From PALSA-1006 sp041660815 (lineage in GTDB: Bacteria; Pseudomonadota; Gammaproteobacteria; Burkholderiales; Gallionellaceae), in contig JBAZVN010000006.1 in NCBI GenBank assembly GCA_041660815.1, positions 124,001 to 188,000 on the forward strand: a stretch of 64,000 nt of DNA, written 5' to 3'. The position numbers and the translations under genes were made by a program. The notes beneath the pieces are model-generated. The model saw nothing but the letters and a program-made list of their open reading frames with translations, was not told where the DNA came from and did not search any database. This document shows, in pieces, positions 15,810 to 25,451 of this stretch. Within the stretch, counting starts at the first letter, position 1. The number at the start of each line of letters is the position of its first letter.

Positions 15810-18005
15810 ATGAATCTACCTAAACCTGCAGCCGGTGATTTTTGGGGCGGCCTGGCGGCGATGTTGGTCGCGCTTCCCTCGGCGATTGCGTTCGGCGTCA
15901 CAATTTATTCTCCGCTTGGTGCTTCCTTTACCGCGCAGGGCGCGTTAGCCGGCATTCTCGGCGTGGTTGCACTGGGGCTGATTGCACCGGCATTGGGCGG
16001 TACTAACCGTCTTATCTCGGCGCCCTGTGCGCCCGCTGCTGCGGTGTTATCAGCGTTTGCCCTTGAATTTATGCTGGACGGTGGCAGTGTCGAATCTGCA
16101 CTGCTCATGGTGTCGTTATTGGGTTTGTTGGCGGGGTTATTCCAGATATTTTTCGGTTCGGTACGCCTCGGCAGCCTGATTGAATATATGCCTTATCCCG
16201 TGGTCAGCGGATATTTGTCGGGCGTGGGACTGTATATTATCGCCGGTCAAATGCCCAAGTTTCTGGGTGCCCCCAAAGATATGCATTTCTGGGAATCGCT
16301 CGCTGCACCCGGACTGTGGGCGTGGCAGAGTATTGTGGTGGGGGCGGTGACGGTGGCGATGATGCTCGCGGCTCCGCGCATTACCAAGCTGGTTCCCGCT
16401 GCTATTCTGGCGCTGCTGGCGGGGGTATTAGCCTATTTTTCGCTGGGGATATTCGACCCGACTTTGCTCATTTTGCAGGGTAATCCGTTTGTGGTCGGTG
16501 CACTGGGCGGCGGGGGGAGTGGTAGTTTTTCTGATGTGATGGAGGGGCGTTGGCATGCCATGGGCAATATCGGTTTCGATCAGCTGATGCATATTGCCGT
16601 CCCGGCGTTAACGTTGGCGGTGCTGCTGTCGATTGATACCCTGAAAACCTGCGTGGTGCTGGATGCGCTGACGCGTTCGCGGCACAATTCCAATCGCGAA
16701 TTGATCGGGCAGGGTTTGGGTAACGTCGCTTCAGCGGTGATCGGTGGTATTCCCGGTGCCGGTACGATGGGGGCAACTCTGGTGAATATTTCCAGCGGTG
16801 CGGTAAGTCGTTATTCGGGGATCTTTGAGGGCGTGCTGGCGTTGCTGGCTTTTCTGTTGCTCGGCGCCCTGATCTCATGGGTTCCTGTTTCTGCATTGGC
16901 CGCGATTCTGATGGTAATCGGCGTGCGAATGATCGACCGCCACAGCTTCCAATTTCTCAAACAGCGCTCCACGATTCTCGATTTTGCAGTGATCGCCGCA
17001 GTGATCACCACTGCGCTGACGGTGAGTTTGATTGCGGCGTCGGGCATCGGTATCGTGCTTGCGGTCTTGTTGTTTATCCGTGAACAGATCGGTGGCACCA
17101 TCGTTCGTCGCAAGTTAATTTGCAACGAGACATTTTCAAAACGGGTACGCACTCATGAGGAAATGGAAATTCTGGTGGCACGCGGCGAGCGCGGTGTGGT
17201 GGTCGAATTGCAGGGCAGTCTGTTCTTCGGCACGACCAATCAGTTATATACCGCATTGGAGCCTGAATTAAAGTCGCGGGATTTCGTCATTCTCGATATG
17301 CGCCGCGTGCAGTCGGTCGATGTTACTGCGGTGCATATGCTGGATCAGGTGAGGGATATGCTTGCCGAAAATCACGGCTTTTTGATCTTTAGTCAGCTGC
17401 CGCAAAATCTGCCCTCGGGGCGCGATATGCAACAGTATTTTGACCAGGTCGGTTTGGTGCGCGCGGAAAGTCCGGTGCGTATTTTTGGTGAAGTTGACGA
17501 GGCGTTGGAGTGGGTTGAGGATCGCATTTTGGCGGATTCTATGTGCGAACTGGGAGAGCAGGACGCGCTCAAGTTGAACGAGATTGAGTTATTTAAAGGC
17601 CGTACGGAACATACCCTTGCCGCGCTGGAAGCCTTGATGCAAAAGCGCATCTTTAAGGCCGGAGAGAAAATTTTCAAGCGCGGCGATACCGGTGATGAGC
17701 TATTTCTGATTCGCAAAGGGGCGGTGCGAATCATGCTGCCGCTTACTGAAAAACAAAGTCACCATTTGGGTACTTTCGGGCGCGGGGCGTTTTTCGGTGA
17801 AATGGCTTTTCTGGACGGCGATGTGCGTTCCGCAGACGCCGTTACATTTTCTGATACTGAGCTGTATGTGCTTTCGCGAAACACATTCGATACGCTTGCC
17901 GAGGAGCATAAAAAATTGGCACTCGGTCTCATGGAGGGCATTGCCAGCGTGCTTGCCAGCCGCTTGCGCTATACCAATGCCGAATTACGGGTGCTGGAGT
18001 CATAG
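15810..18005 (+). CDS. SulP family anion transporter with STAS and cyclic-nucleotide-binding domains
   Basis: A 731-residue inner-membrane transporter started at ATG 15810 (a TTG 24 bp upstream gives a worse N-terminus). The first about 420 residues form the SulP membrane domain with many helices, including the conserved region near residue 310 (NVASAVIGGIPGAGTMG). A STAS domain follows (about 455-560, FVILDMRRVQSVDVTAVHMLD) and then a CRP-like cyclic-nucleotide domain (about 595-725) with the cassette FFGEMAFLDGDVRSADA. SulP proteins move sulfate, bicarbonate or dicarboxylates; the substrate cannot be read from the sequence. The cyclic-nucleotide domain, and the adenylate cyclase encoded 66 bp downstream, suggest direct control by cAMP. 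Confidence 0.92.
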   Translation: MNLPKPAAGDFWGGLAAMLVALPSAIAFGVTIYSPLGASFTAQGALAGILGVVALGLIAPALGGTNRLISAPCAPAAAVLSAFALEFMLDGGSVESALLMVSLLGLLAGLFQIFFGSVRLGSLIEYMPYPVVSGYLSGVGLYIIAGQMPKFLGAPKDMHFWESLAAPGLWAWQSIVVGAVTVAMMLAAPRITKLVPAAILALLAGVLAYFSLGIFDPTLLILQGNPFVVGALGGGGSGSFSDVMEGRWHAMGNIGFDQLMHIAVPALTLAVLLSIDTLKTCVVLDALTRSRHNSNRELIGQGLGNVASAVIGGIPGAGTMGATLVNISSGAVSRYSGIFEGVLALLAFLLLGALISWVPVSALAAILMVIGVRMIDRHSFQFLKQRSTILDFAVIAAVITTALTVSLIAASGIGIVLAVLLFIREQIGGTIVRRKLICNETFSKRVRTHEEMEILVARGERGVVVELQGSLFFGTTNQLYTALEPELKSRDFVILDMRRVQSVDVTAVHMLDQVRDMLAENHGFLIFSQLPQNLPSGRDMQQYFDQVGLVRAESPVRIFGEVDEALEWVEDRILADSMCELGEQDALKLNEIELFKGRTEHTLAALEALMQKRIFKAGEKIFKRGDTGDELFLIRKGAVRIMLPLTEKQSHHLGTFGRGAFFGEMAFLDGDVRSADAVTFSDTELYVLSRNTFDTLAEEHKKLALGLMEGIASVLASRLRYTNAELRVLES

Positions 18006-18070
18006 CAATGATTGTATATAGCACATTGTTTTTAAATATATTTAAATGGTGATGGGTTCGGATTAAAATC

Positions 18071-19996
18071 ATGTCACAGAAAATTACCACAACGTTACTC
18101 ATTGCTTTTTTGGTGTTCGCAGTTGCGGCAGGAGCGTATTCGTTGGGTGCTTTTACCAAAGCAGAACTATTTGTTTACGATGCACAGGCAAAATTGCTGC
18201 GCGCAAATCAGCCTGTGCATCATAGTGTCAAAGTCATTCTGGTTGACGAAGCCGCATTAAAGTCGATGAGTGAAATTGCCGGACGCTGGCCGTGGTCGCG
18301 GGCAATCTGGTCGGATTTGCTGGATTATCTTGAGCTGGGCGGCGCGCGCGCCGCCTTGTTTGATATTCTGTTTTTGGAGCCGCAAAATCAGGCGAATGAC
18401 GATGCTCTCGTAAGCGCATCAAAGAATTTCGGGCGAGCCTTTCACAGCATGCTGATTATGCGCGAAGCGTTGGAATCGCAAGGGCAGTCTGCCTATTACG
18501 CCAGACCGTTGCCTTCCGGCGTGACCGAACGATTTGCTTTGAAGAATGTTGCGGGAGCGCAGCGTATACCGTCAGGAACAGAAAATAATGATTTTTCATT
18601 GCCGATAAAAGGCCTTGCCGATGCCTCCAAAGGATTGGCTGTGGTTGAGTTTACCCCGGACAGAGATAACGGTTACCGCCGAACCCAACCGTTGCGTGAA
18701 TATCAGGGGCAGTATTTTCCTGTGCTGGGTTTAGCTCTATTTACGGACGCTTCTTCCCGAATAAATTTTAGCGGGGATACGCTTCAGCTAAATGATCGTG
18801 TGATTCCGCTGGATAGCAGCGGGAACAGCCTGATCAATATGTATGGATTGGGCAAAGTCGAAACGTTTTCAATCAGTGGTGTGTTCGCTTCACTGCAGCA
18901 AATCAGGAAGGGTGAAGTCGAAAGTCTCGTGATCAATCCGGAGGTATTCAAAGATAGTATTGTGTTTATCGGTACCAGTGCCATCGGTACTGCAGATCTC
19001 AAATCCATTCCGATGGGAACCAATGTTCCCGGAGTAATGCTGCATGCGTTTTTTGCAAATAATTATTTGCTTAACGATTTTATGCGACCACCCGTTAAAT
19101 ATATTAGTTACCTATCTATTTTTATAGGTGTTTTTTTTACGGCTTGGGCGGTGATGTTTTTTGAGCAATTTTGGGGGCGCATCGTTTTGCCCTCGGGGAT
19201 GATCCTGGCCTACATCGGTTTGGCCTTGGTATCTTTCAAATTCAATACACAGATGGAAATCGTCCCTTTCCTGTTTGCTTCTGTTTCCAGCGGATTTCTT
19301 TCATTCGGCTATCTGACCATTACCGAGGATGCCGAGCGGCGCAAAGTGGCACACCTTTTTGAGCAATATGTTTCCAAGGAGGTGCTCGACGAGGTATTGC
19401 ATCACTACGAGGAATATGCAAAATCGAGTGCGGGACAAAAGGTGGAAATCACGGTGTTATTTTCTGATATCAGAGGGTTTACGACGATATCGGAAACCAC
19501 CCCCCCGGAACGGGTGGTTGAAATGCTGAATGTGCATTTTACGGTGATGGCAAATATTATCTTGAAGCACAATGGCACGATCGACAAATATATCGGCGAT
19601 GCGATCATGGCATTTTGGGGCGCGCCGTTAAAAACCGATGATCATGCGGAGCGGGCGGTGTTGGCCGGGCAGGAGATGCTGGAAGGTCTGAAAGAGGTTA
19701 ACCGGATTTTAAAAGAACGCGGCTTTGAACACGAGGTGAAAATCGGCGTTGGGATCAATACGGGCGTGGCGACCATTGGTAGTATCGGTTCGGAGCAAAA
19801 AAAGAATTACACAGTAGTGGGTGATTCGGTTAATCTTTCTTCGCGGCTGGAAAGTATTACCAAGGAGCAAAAGGTGCCTTTGCTTTTTTCGGAGTACACC
19901 TACGAAAAAGTGAAATCAAAAATGGACTGCAGGTTGGTGGGAAACGTGACCGTAAAAGGTAGGGAGCAAGCGGTTAATATTTACACCCTAAAATAA
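18071..19996 (+). CDS. CHASE2-domain adenylate/guanylate cyclase
   Basis: A 641-residue membrane-bound class III nucleotide cyclase. An N-terminal helix (about residues 8-26) precedes an extracytoplasmic CHASE2 sensor domain (to about 330), then two or three membrane helices (about 340-425), then the cyclase catalytic domain (about 455-640). Catalytic signatures are VLFSDIRGFT (metal-binding Asp near 466), DKYIGDAIMAFWGAP (second metal Asp) and the transition-state region VVGDSVNLSSRLE. Together these predict synthesis of cAMP (or cGMP) in response to a periplasmic cue. The gene follows the cyclic-nucleotide-binding SulP transporter by 66 bp, and a second cyclic-nucleotide-binding protein is encoded 7 kb upstream. 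Confidence 0.93.
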   Translation: MSQKITTTLLIAFLVFAVAAGAYSLGAFTKAELFVYDAQAKLLRANQPVHHSVKVILVDEAALKSMSEIAGRWPWSRAIWSDLLDYLELGGARAALFDILFLEPQNQANDDALVSASKNFGRAFHSMLIMREALESQGQSAYYARPLPSGVTERFALKNVAGAQRIPSGTENNDFSLPIKGLADASKGLAVVEFTPDRDNGYRRTQPLREYQGQYFPVLGLALFTDASSRINFSGDTLQLNDRVIPLDSSGNSLINMYGLGKVETFSISGVFASLQQIRKGEVESLVINPEVFKDSIVFIGTSAIGTADLKSIPMGTNVPGVMLHAFFANNYLLNDFMRPPVKYISYLSIFIGVFFTAWAVMFFEQFWGRIVLPSGMILAYIGLALVSFKFNTQMEIVPFLFASVSSGFLSFGYLTITEDAERRKVAHLFEQYVSKEVLDEVLHHYEEYAKSSAGQKVEITVLFSDIRGFTTISETTPPERVVEMLNVHFTVMANIILKHNGTIDKYIGDAIMAFWGAPLKTDDHAERAVLAGQEMLEGLKEVNRILKERGFEHEVKIGVGINTGVATIGSIGSEQKKNYTVVGDSVNLSSRLESITKEQKVPLLFSEYTYEKVKSKMDCRLVGNVTVKGREQAVNIYTLK

Positions 19997-20052
19997 TTTT
20001 CCGGATGTCGTGAGTTGGGTGTGAGCCGGGTGACTTTTTTCAGGAGATAATC

Positions 20053-20541
20053 ATGAGAAAACAAATAATTAAATTTGGATTGTTGGTGATTGGTATGCTG
20101 GGTTCATCTTTATTGATGGCCGAAACGATCTATTATGTGCAGAGTGCCAGTGCCAGAATTCTAACGGCCCCCTCATTCAAATCCGTCGTGATTGCCGAGG
20201 TGATGCGCGGCGTAAAGCTTAACGGTGTCAGCAAAGAAGGCAGTTGGATAAAAGTTAATCTTGACGGAAAATCGGGATTTGCTCCTTCACTTCTACTGGC
20301 TACCCACCCGCCCCTGCAAAGAGTGGATGTTGTCACCGCAGAAGGGCCGGAGATCAAGGAAGGGGTTAGGCGCCGGACTTCTTCGTTCTCCAGTGCCGCC
20401 GCAGCAAGAGGCTTGACTAAAGAAGGACGGCAGCGTGCGGATGTGGAAGAGGGGGTTGATACTCAGGCGGTAAGAAAAATGGAAGCCTTGAATATTGGCG
20501 ATGATGAAGTGATGCGCTTTGCCTCGGGAGAGCAACCATGA
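20053..20541 (+). CDS. Secreted bacterial SH3-domain protein
   Basis: A 162-residue protein with a signal peptide (about residues 1-23, cut after LLMA) and one bacterial SH3 fold (residues about 25-85, with SGFAPSLLL at its end). The C-terminal 70 residues are charged and low in complexity (RRRTSSFSSAAAARG). SH3b domains usually bind peptidoglycan or protein partners in the periplasm. It overlaps the following M48 protease gene by 4 bp, so the two products are probably made together. A ribosome-binding site (CAGGAG) precedes the ATG. Confidence 0.82.
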   Translation: MRKQIIKFGLLVIGMLGSSLLMAETIYYVQSASARILTAPSFKSVVIAEVMRGVKLNGVSKEGSWIKVNLDGKSGFAPSLLLATHPPLQRVDVVTAEGPEIKEGVRRRTSSFSSAAAARGLTKEGRQRADVEEGVDTQAVRKMEALNIGDDEVMRFASGEQP

Positions 20542-21380
20542 AGACGCCCCGTTTAGTTCTGTTAGCAGCGCTGTTGGCGGGTACTGCATTTTCCATTCCT
20601 GTTCCGGCGGCTACTGAAAATTGGCGTGAGCGTTCTGCTCTGGCCGATGAGATTACCTCGGGAGATGTCACAGCGGAAATTACGCTCGGGCGACAAATTG
20701 CCGCCAGGATTCTGGGCCGCTTCAAGGCCTACGATGATCCCGCTTTAATTAAGTATGTCAATTTGGTCGGACTTTCTCTGGCAAAGCAAACCAACCGACC
20801 CGAGCTAAATTTTCGTTTCATGGTGTTGGATAGCAATGAGGTGAATGCTTATGCCTCACCCGGCGGGTATATATTTGTCACGAGCGGGGCACTAAAGTTG
20901 ATGAATGACGAAGCTGAATTGGCCGGTGTTTTGGCGCATGAGATTGCGCATATTACCGAGAAGCATGTTGTCAAAGAGCTCAACATAAAGGGGGCGGATC
21001 ATGCAGAATTGGCGCAGTTGATTGGTGCCAGTTCGGAATCGGCGCGTAATGCGTTTGTTCAGGCGGTAGATAAAGGTTTGGATATTATTTTCAAAGGTGA
21101 ATATAAGCGCGAGGATGAATTACAGTCAGATTCGAGCGCAGTTATGTTGTGTGCGCTGGGAAATTATGAAATGTCCGGTTTGGCCAGGTATTTGGATCGC
21201 GTGCGCTCGGTAAAAGGGGAAGTGCCCGATGACGGTCAAACTCACCCTTCATATGCAAATAGAATATCCTTAATAAACAATATGATAGGAAATTCTGGCG
21301 TTGAGGGCAAAAGCAGAGTCAATCTTGACCGGTTCGCGGTGGCAACAAAGGCCTTAAAAGGTTTTGCGATCCAGCGTTGA
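20538..21380 (+). CDS. Periplasmic M48-family zinc metalloprotease
   Basis: A 280-residue protein with a signal peptide (about residues 1-24). The HEIAH zinc-binding motif starts at H134, with upstream family residues NAYASPGGYIFVTSGAL and downstream ELQSDSSAV, where the Glu is the likely third zinc ligand. It resembles the protease part of BepA/YfgC but lacks the TPR tail. M48 proteases of this type remove misassembled outer-membrane proteins. Its start overlaps the SH3-domain gene, suggesting a joint periplasmic function. It is convergent with the FadL-like gene, with 13 bp between stops. Confidence 0.9.
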   Translation: MKTPRLVLLAALLAGTAFSIPVPAATENWRERSALADEITSGDVTAEITLGRQIAARILGRFKAYDDPALIKYVNLVGLSLAKQTNRPELNFRFMVLDSNEVNAYASPGGYIFVTSGALKLMNDEAELAGVLAHEIAHITEKHVVKELNIKGADHAELAQLIGASSESARNAFVQAVDKGLDIIFKGEYKREDELQSDSSAVMLCALGNYEMSGLARYLDRVRSVKGEVPDDGQTHPSYANRISLINNMIGNSGVEGKSRVNLDRFAVATKALKGFAIQR

Positions 21381-21393
21381 AATTGTGGGCGCC

Positions 21394-22665
21394 TTAAAAC
21401 GAGGAGGAGAGGAATCCCAGCGAGCTAATTGAATTGGCGTTTTGGATTCCGCTGTTACTCAATATCTGCGAATTGCCCTTTCCGTAACTCAAGCTGCCGC
21501 CCAAGGTGACCGAGGAGCTTCCGGTGAAATTGGAAATGCTCAGGCTGCATCCATAAAGATTGATATTTTCCTCGGCAGAGGCGACATTCGCGCGTATCGC
21601 CGGTGTGTTGGCCATATTGGTAAAGACTCCTGCTCTAACTGCCCATTTTTTGGAGAGGTAATATTCTGTTCCCAGCGCGGCATTGATGACTGCAATTTTC
21701 TCTCCGTAAAATTGATCGGTTGGCACTTTGGAATAGTAGGTGAGATCACCGGATATCAGCAGATTGTTATCCGCAAAATAGGCGGCGCCCACTGCCAGGC
21801 GCATCGGATATGCCCGTTTATAGTCGTCTGGAATTTGTCTTGGAACCTTGATTGAAGGGCCGCTGCCAACACTAACACCGGTACTGCAACGTCCGTCAGG
21901 CGGTGGAGCGTTGGAGGCGTCCCAGCAAGTTTGTTGAGTTTCAGCTTTGGAGTTAAGTAGAAATGTTTGGGAGACAGAAAACCCCAGCGACAGTTTTTCA
22001 AACGGGGACCAGGAAATACCCAGTACCGGTTTGACGCCAGTTTCGCTGAGTTTGAAATATTTGTTTGACCAACCATTGCTGCCGTCTGCCCGCTCGTTAA
22101 ATTGATTCAGAATCAGTTGGCTGTCGCGTTGATGTACGTACAGCGTGATGCCAACCGCCAGATCATTATTGATTGCCGCAGCAAAGGAGGGGCCGAAATT
22201 TGCAGTGTTGTCGCGGTTGTTTAAATTGATGGTGTAGCGGGAAACCGTGGATGAAATATTATTAAAACTTTGGTTTTGATCTTCGCTTGAGGCGTCAGGT
22301 ACTGCATAAGAAAAGCCGATTTTATAGTCACCCAGCGGTTTAATGACGCCAAAAAAGTTCGCGAGAATTGTCGAAGAATTGCGCTCGAAGGTGTTATTGC
22401 CGATCACATTTTCATATTTTTTTGTTTGTCTGAAATAGGAGTTAACGCTCGCCGAAACGTTTTTATCCCCCGAATAAACGATAGCTGAAGGATTGTAAAA
22501 CAAGCCGGTGGCATCATCAGAAACCGCGGTGTAAGCCCCGCCCATGCCGGAGGCGCGATCTCCGATAATGAAATTGTTATAGTGGTATTCGTCTGCTACA
22601 GCGGGCTGCGCAATGCCGGTAAAAAACAAAGCGATTACTAAAGTCGAACGCAAAGATGTAAGCAT
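21394..22665 (-). CDS. OmpP1/FadL family outer-membrane transport protein
   Basis: A 423-residue protein with a signal peptide (about residues 1-24) and an outer-membrane beta-barrel pattern throughout. Near the N-terminus it has GDRASGMGGAYTAVSDDATGLFYNPSAI, which is the FadL-family signature (the NPA/NPS box). It is likely a channel for hydrophobic compounds such as long-chain fatty acids or aromatics. It is a single gene, divergent from hfq; its 5' region carries a hairpin (22701-22720). Confidence 0.88.
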   Translation of the reverse strand: MLTSLRSTLVIALFFTGIAQPAVADEYHYNNFIIGDRASGMGGAYTAVSDDATGLFYNPSAIVYSGDKNVSASVNSYFRQTKKYENVIGNNTFERNSSTILANFFGVIKPLGDYKIGFSYAVPDASSEDQNQSFNNISSTVSRYTINLNNRDNTANFGPSFAAAINNDLAVGITLYVHQRDSQLILNQFNERADGSNGWSNKYFKLSETGVKPVLGISWSPFEKLSLGFSVSQTFLLNSKAETQQTCWDASNAPPPDGRCSTGVSVGSGPSIKVPRQIPDDYKRAYPMRLAVGAAYFADNNLLISGDLTYYSKVPTDQFYGEKIAVINAALGTEYYLSKKWAVRAGVFTNMANTPAIRANVASAEENINLYGCSLSISNFTGSSSVTLGGSLSYGKGNSQILSNSGIQNANSISSLGFLSSSF

Positions 22666-22700
22666 GATTGAAATTCCCCCCGTTTTGGCGGTGATATGTT

Positions 22701-22720
22701 AACCCGCTTTGCGGGTTTTT
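22701..22720 (+). terminator. Rho-independent terminator-like hairpin without an obvious upstream gene
   Basis: Arms AACCCGC (22701-22707) and GCGGGTT (22711-22717) with a TTT loop are followed by a T run on the plus strand. The nearest plus-strand gene upstream ends at 21380, beyond the opposite-strand fadL gene. The hairpin therefore either terminates an unannotated transcript antisense to the 5' end of the FadL gene or acts as a 5'-leader structure of that gene. Confidence 0.55.
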
Positions 22721-22841
22721 GCTTAAAAGTATTCCTTCGTGAAAAACATCCTGTGCAGCATCAATTTATTGTTAACCTCTTCCGTATCCGTGGTTTTTCC
22801 AGTAAAGTAAGCGTCCGTTTAATCAAAATAAGAGCACTGCT

Positions 22842-23072
22842 ATGAGCGTAAAAGGGCAACAACTACAAGACCCGTTCCTGAATACTCTGCGTAAGGAACA
22901 TGTGCAGGTCGCTATCTATCTCGTTAATGGCATTAAGCTGCAAGGCCAGGTTGAGTCTTTTGATCAATATGTGATTCTGTTGAAAAATACGGTCACGCAG
23001 ATGGTTTATAAGCACGCTATTTCCACTATCGTTCCCGCACGCAACGTGACGATTCCATACGACGTCGCCTGA
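22842..23072 (+). CDS. hfq: RNA chaperone Hfq
   Basis: 76 residues, the usual betaproteobacterial length. The Sm1 motif (QVAIYLVNGIKLQGQVESFD) and Sm2 motif (YKHAISTIVPAR) are complete, including Q8-type N-terminal and KH residues for RNA 3' end binding. Hfq forms a hexamer that pairs small RNAs with mRNAs. The stop codon overlaps the hflX start (TGATG), and the gene opens the conserved hfq-hflX-hflK-hflC block. Confidence 0.98.
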   Translation: MSVKGQQLQDPFLNTLRKEHVQVAIYLVNGIKLQGQVESFDQYVILLKNTVTQMVYKHAISTIVPARNVTIPYDVA

Positions 23073-24214
23073 TGACTCAATCAACAACTGCCCCTAACAC
23101 GGCGGTATTGGTCAGTCTCGATTTTGGCGCGCCGGACTACGCAGAAAGCCTTGAAGAACTACGTTTGCTGGCCGAAAGTGCCGGCGTAAGCGCGCTTGCG
23201 CTGATCGAGGGCAAACGACAGCGTCCGGATGCTTCTACGTTTGCCGGTAGTGGCAAGGTGGAAGAAATCGCCGCCATTGTCGAAGAGCTGGAAGTGCCGT
23301 TGGTTATTTTTAATCACGACCTTTCGCCGGCGCAGATGCGCAATCTCACCGCCAAATTACAGGCGCGTGTGATTGACCGCACTATGCTTATCCTAGATAT
23401 TTTTGCGCTGCGCGCGCAGAGCCACGAAGGTAAAGTGCAGGTCGAATTAGCCCAACTTAAATATCTGTCGACGCGTTTGGTCGGTATGAATATGGATATG
23501 GGGCAGCAAAAATTTGCGGTTGGTGCACGCGGGCCGGGTGAAACCCAGTTGGAACTGGATAGGCGCAAGCTGGATAGGCGCGTGCATTTACTCAACGAGC
23601 GCTTAAAGCAATTGAAGCGGCATCGCGAGTTGCAGCGCAAAGCGCGCAATCGATCGGATGTGCTGTCAGTGTCGATTGTGGGTTATACCAATGCTGGAAA
23701 ATCCACTTTATTCAATCGGTTAACGAATGCCAATGTGTATGCAGCGGATCAATTGTTTGCCACCTTGGATACCACTTCGCGCAAGCTATTTCTGGAGGGC
23801 GACAGCCAAGTACAGGTGGTGTTATCCGACACCGTGGGATTTATTCGCCATTTGCCGCACGGTTTAGTCGCGGCTTTCCGCAGCACGCTGGAAGAAACTA
23901 CACACGCCGATCTGTTGTTGCATGTGGTGGATGTGAATAGCCCAGAGCGCCACGATCAGGTTGCCGAGGTGAATAAGGTGCTGACGGAAATTGGCGCGCA
24001 GCACATTCGGCAGATCGTGGTGTATAACAAAATTGATTTGCAGGGTTTGGCCGCTGCAGTGAAGCGCGATGAGTATGGTAATATTGCGTCTGTTTTTTTG
24101 AGTGCGAAGACGGGTGCAGGATTGGATGATTTGCGTGCGGCACTCGTTGAGATGCGCGATACTCCGGTAATTTTAGCAGCACCTTCCGAGTGGCATCCAC
24201 TCAATAACAATTAA
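23072..24214 (+). CDS. hflX: GTPase HflX
   Basis: 380 residues. The N-terminal HflX domain (glycine-rich FAGSGKVEE region, then GARGPGETQLELDRR) is followed by a helical linker and a G domain with the P-loop GYTNAGKSTLFN (about residue 204), DTVGF (G3) and NKID (G4). HflX rescues or splits stalled ribosomes under stress. It begins one base inside the hfq stop and is followed by hflK after 25 bp. Confidence 0.96.
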   Translation: MTQSTTAPNTAVLVSLDFGAPDYAESLEELRLLAESAGVSALALIEGKRQRPDASTFAGSGKVEEIAAIVEELEVPLVIFNHDLSPAQMRNLTAKLQARVIDRTMLILDIFALRAQSHEGKVQVELAQLKYLSTRLVGMNMDMGQQKFAVGARGPGETQLELDRRKLDRRVHLLNERLKQLKRHRELQRKARNRSDVLSVSIVGYTNAGKSTLFNRLTNANVYAADQLFATLDTTSRKLFLEGDSQVQVVLSDTVGFIRHLPHGLVAAFRSTLEETTHADLLLHVVDVNSPERHDQVAEVNKVLTEIGAQHIRQIVVYNKIDLQGLAAAVKRDEYGNIASVFLSAKTGAGLDDLRAALVEMRDTPVILAAPSEWHPLNNN

Positions 24215-24239
24215 GTAAACTGAAAGTTAGGACAGAGCT

Positions 24240-25451
24240 ATGGGATTGAATGATCCGCAGTGGGGCAATAAAAACAGTGGTGGCCCGCCTGATTTAGATG
24301 AAGTAGTGCGCAACCTGAATAAGAAGGTTGAGACAATTTTTGCCAAGTTTAAAGGCGGCTCGCCAAAAAATACCGGAGACGGCAATAAAATGCCCGGTAA
24401 TTTTAATGGCGGAATTGGTCTGATCGTTATTATCGTCGCCTTAATTTGGATGGCGAGCGGTTTTTACATTGTCGATGCAAGTCAACGCGGTGTGGTGTTG
24501 CGTTTCGGCAAGTATGTTGAAGCGACTGAAGCGGGGCCGCGCTGGCACTTCCCCTATCCGATAGAATCTGTTGAAGTGGTTAGTTTGAGTCAGGTTCGTA
24601 CCGTGGAAGTGGGCTATCGCGAGAATGTAAAGAACAAAATGCTCAAAGAATCTCTGATGCTAACCGATGACGAAAACATCGTGGATATCCAGTTTGCCGT
24701 GCAGTATTTCTTGAAGGATCCGGCGGATTATTTATTCAATAACCGCACCCCGGATGAGAATGTGCGTCAAGCTGCTGAAACTGCGATTCGTGAAGTGGTG
24801 GGTAAGAGCAAAATGGACTTTGTGTTGTACGAAGGTCGCGAGCAAGTGGCAGCCTCAACTACAAAATTAATTCAGGATATTTTGGATCGATATAAATCCG
24901 GTATTTTGGTGAGCAAAGTCACCATGCAGAATGCCCAACCTCCCGAGCAAGTTCAGGCGGCATTTGATGATGCGGTGAAAGCCGGTCAAGACCGTGAGCG
25001 CCAAAAGAATGAAGGGCAGGCGTATGCGAATGATGTGGTGCCAAAAGCCAAGGGTGCCGCGGCACGTTTGATGCAGGAAGCTGAAGGTTACAAGCAGCGC
25101 GTAATTGCCAATGCGGAAGGTGATGCAAGTCGCTTCAAGCAAATTCTGGTTGAGTATGAAAAGGCACCGCAGGTGACGCGTGAGCGCATGTACATCGATA
25201 TGATGCAGCAAATTATGACCAGCAGCAGCAAGGTGTTGGTGGATCAAAAGAGCGGCAATGGCAGTTTGTTATATCTGCCTTTGGATAAGCTGATTCAGAG
25301 CACCAATGCGTCGGGTGGCTTGAATGACGCACAAACGGCGGCAGGGCGTCCGGCTAACAATGCCGAGCAAGTTGCCCCGCAAGCTGCGGCACTGAGTGAA
25401 CCGCCGTTATTACGTGAACCGTTACGCAGCCGAGATAGGGAGGCAAGATAA
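24240..25451 (+). CDS. hflK: FtsH protease modulator HflK
   Basis: 403 residues. A cytoplasmic Gly/Asn-rich N-terminus with the NDPQWGNKNSGGPPDLDE motif is followed by a single membrane helix (about residues 60-80) and a periplasmic SPFH/band-7 domain with long helical C-terminal stalk and a Pro/Ala-rich tail. HflK and HflC build the cage that encloses FtsH and regulates membrane-protein proteolysis. Its stop shares one base with the hflC ATG. Confidence 0.96.
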   Translation: MGLNDPQWGNKNSGGPPDLDEVVRNLNKKVETIFAKFKGGSPKNTGDGNKMPGNFNGGIGLIVIIVALIWMASGFYIVDASQRGVVLRFGKYVEATEAGPRWHFPYPIESVEVVSLSQVRTVEVGYRENVKNKMLKESLMLTDDENIVDIQFAVQYFLKDPADYLFNNRTPDENVRQAAETAIREVVGKSKMDFVLYEGREQVAASTTKLIQDILDRYKSGILVSKVTMQNAQPPEQVQAAFDDAVKAGQDRERQKNEGQAYANDVVPKAKGAAARLMQEAEGYKQRVIANAEGDASRFKQILVEYEKAPQVTRERMYIDMMQQIMTSSSKVLVDQKSGNGSLLYLPLDKLIQSTNASGGLNDAQTAAGRPANNAEQVAPQAAALSEPPLLREPLRSRDREAR

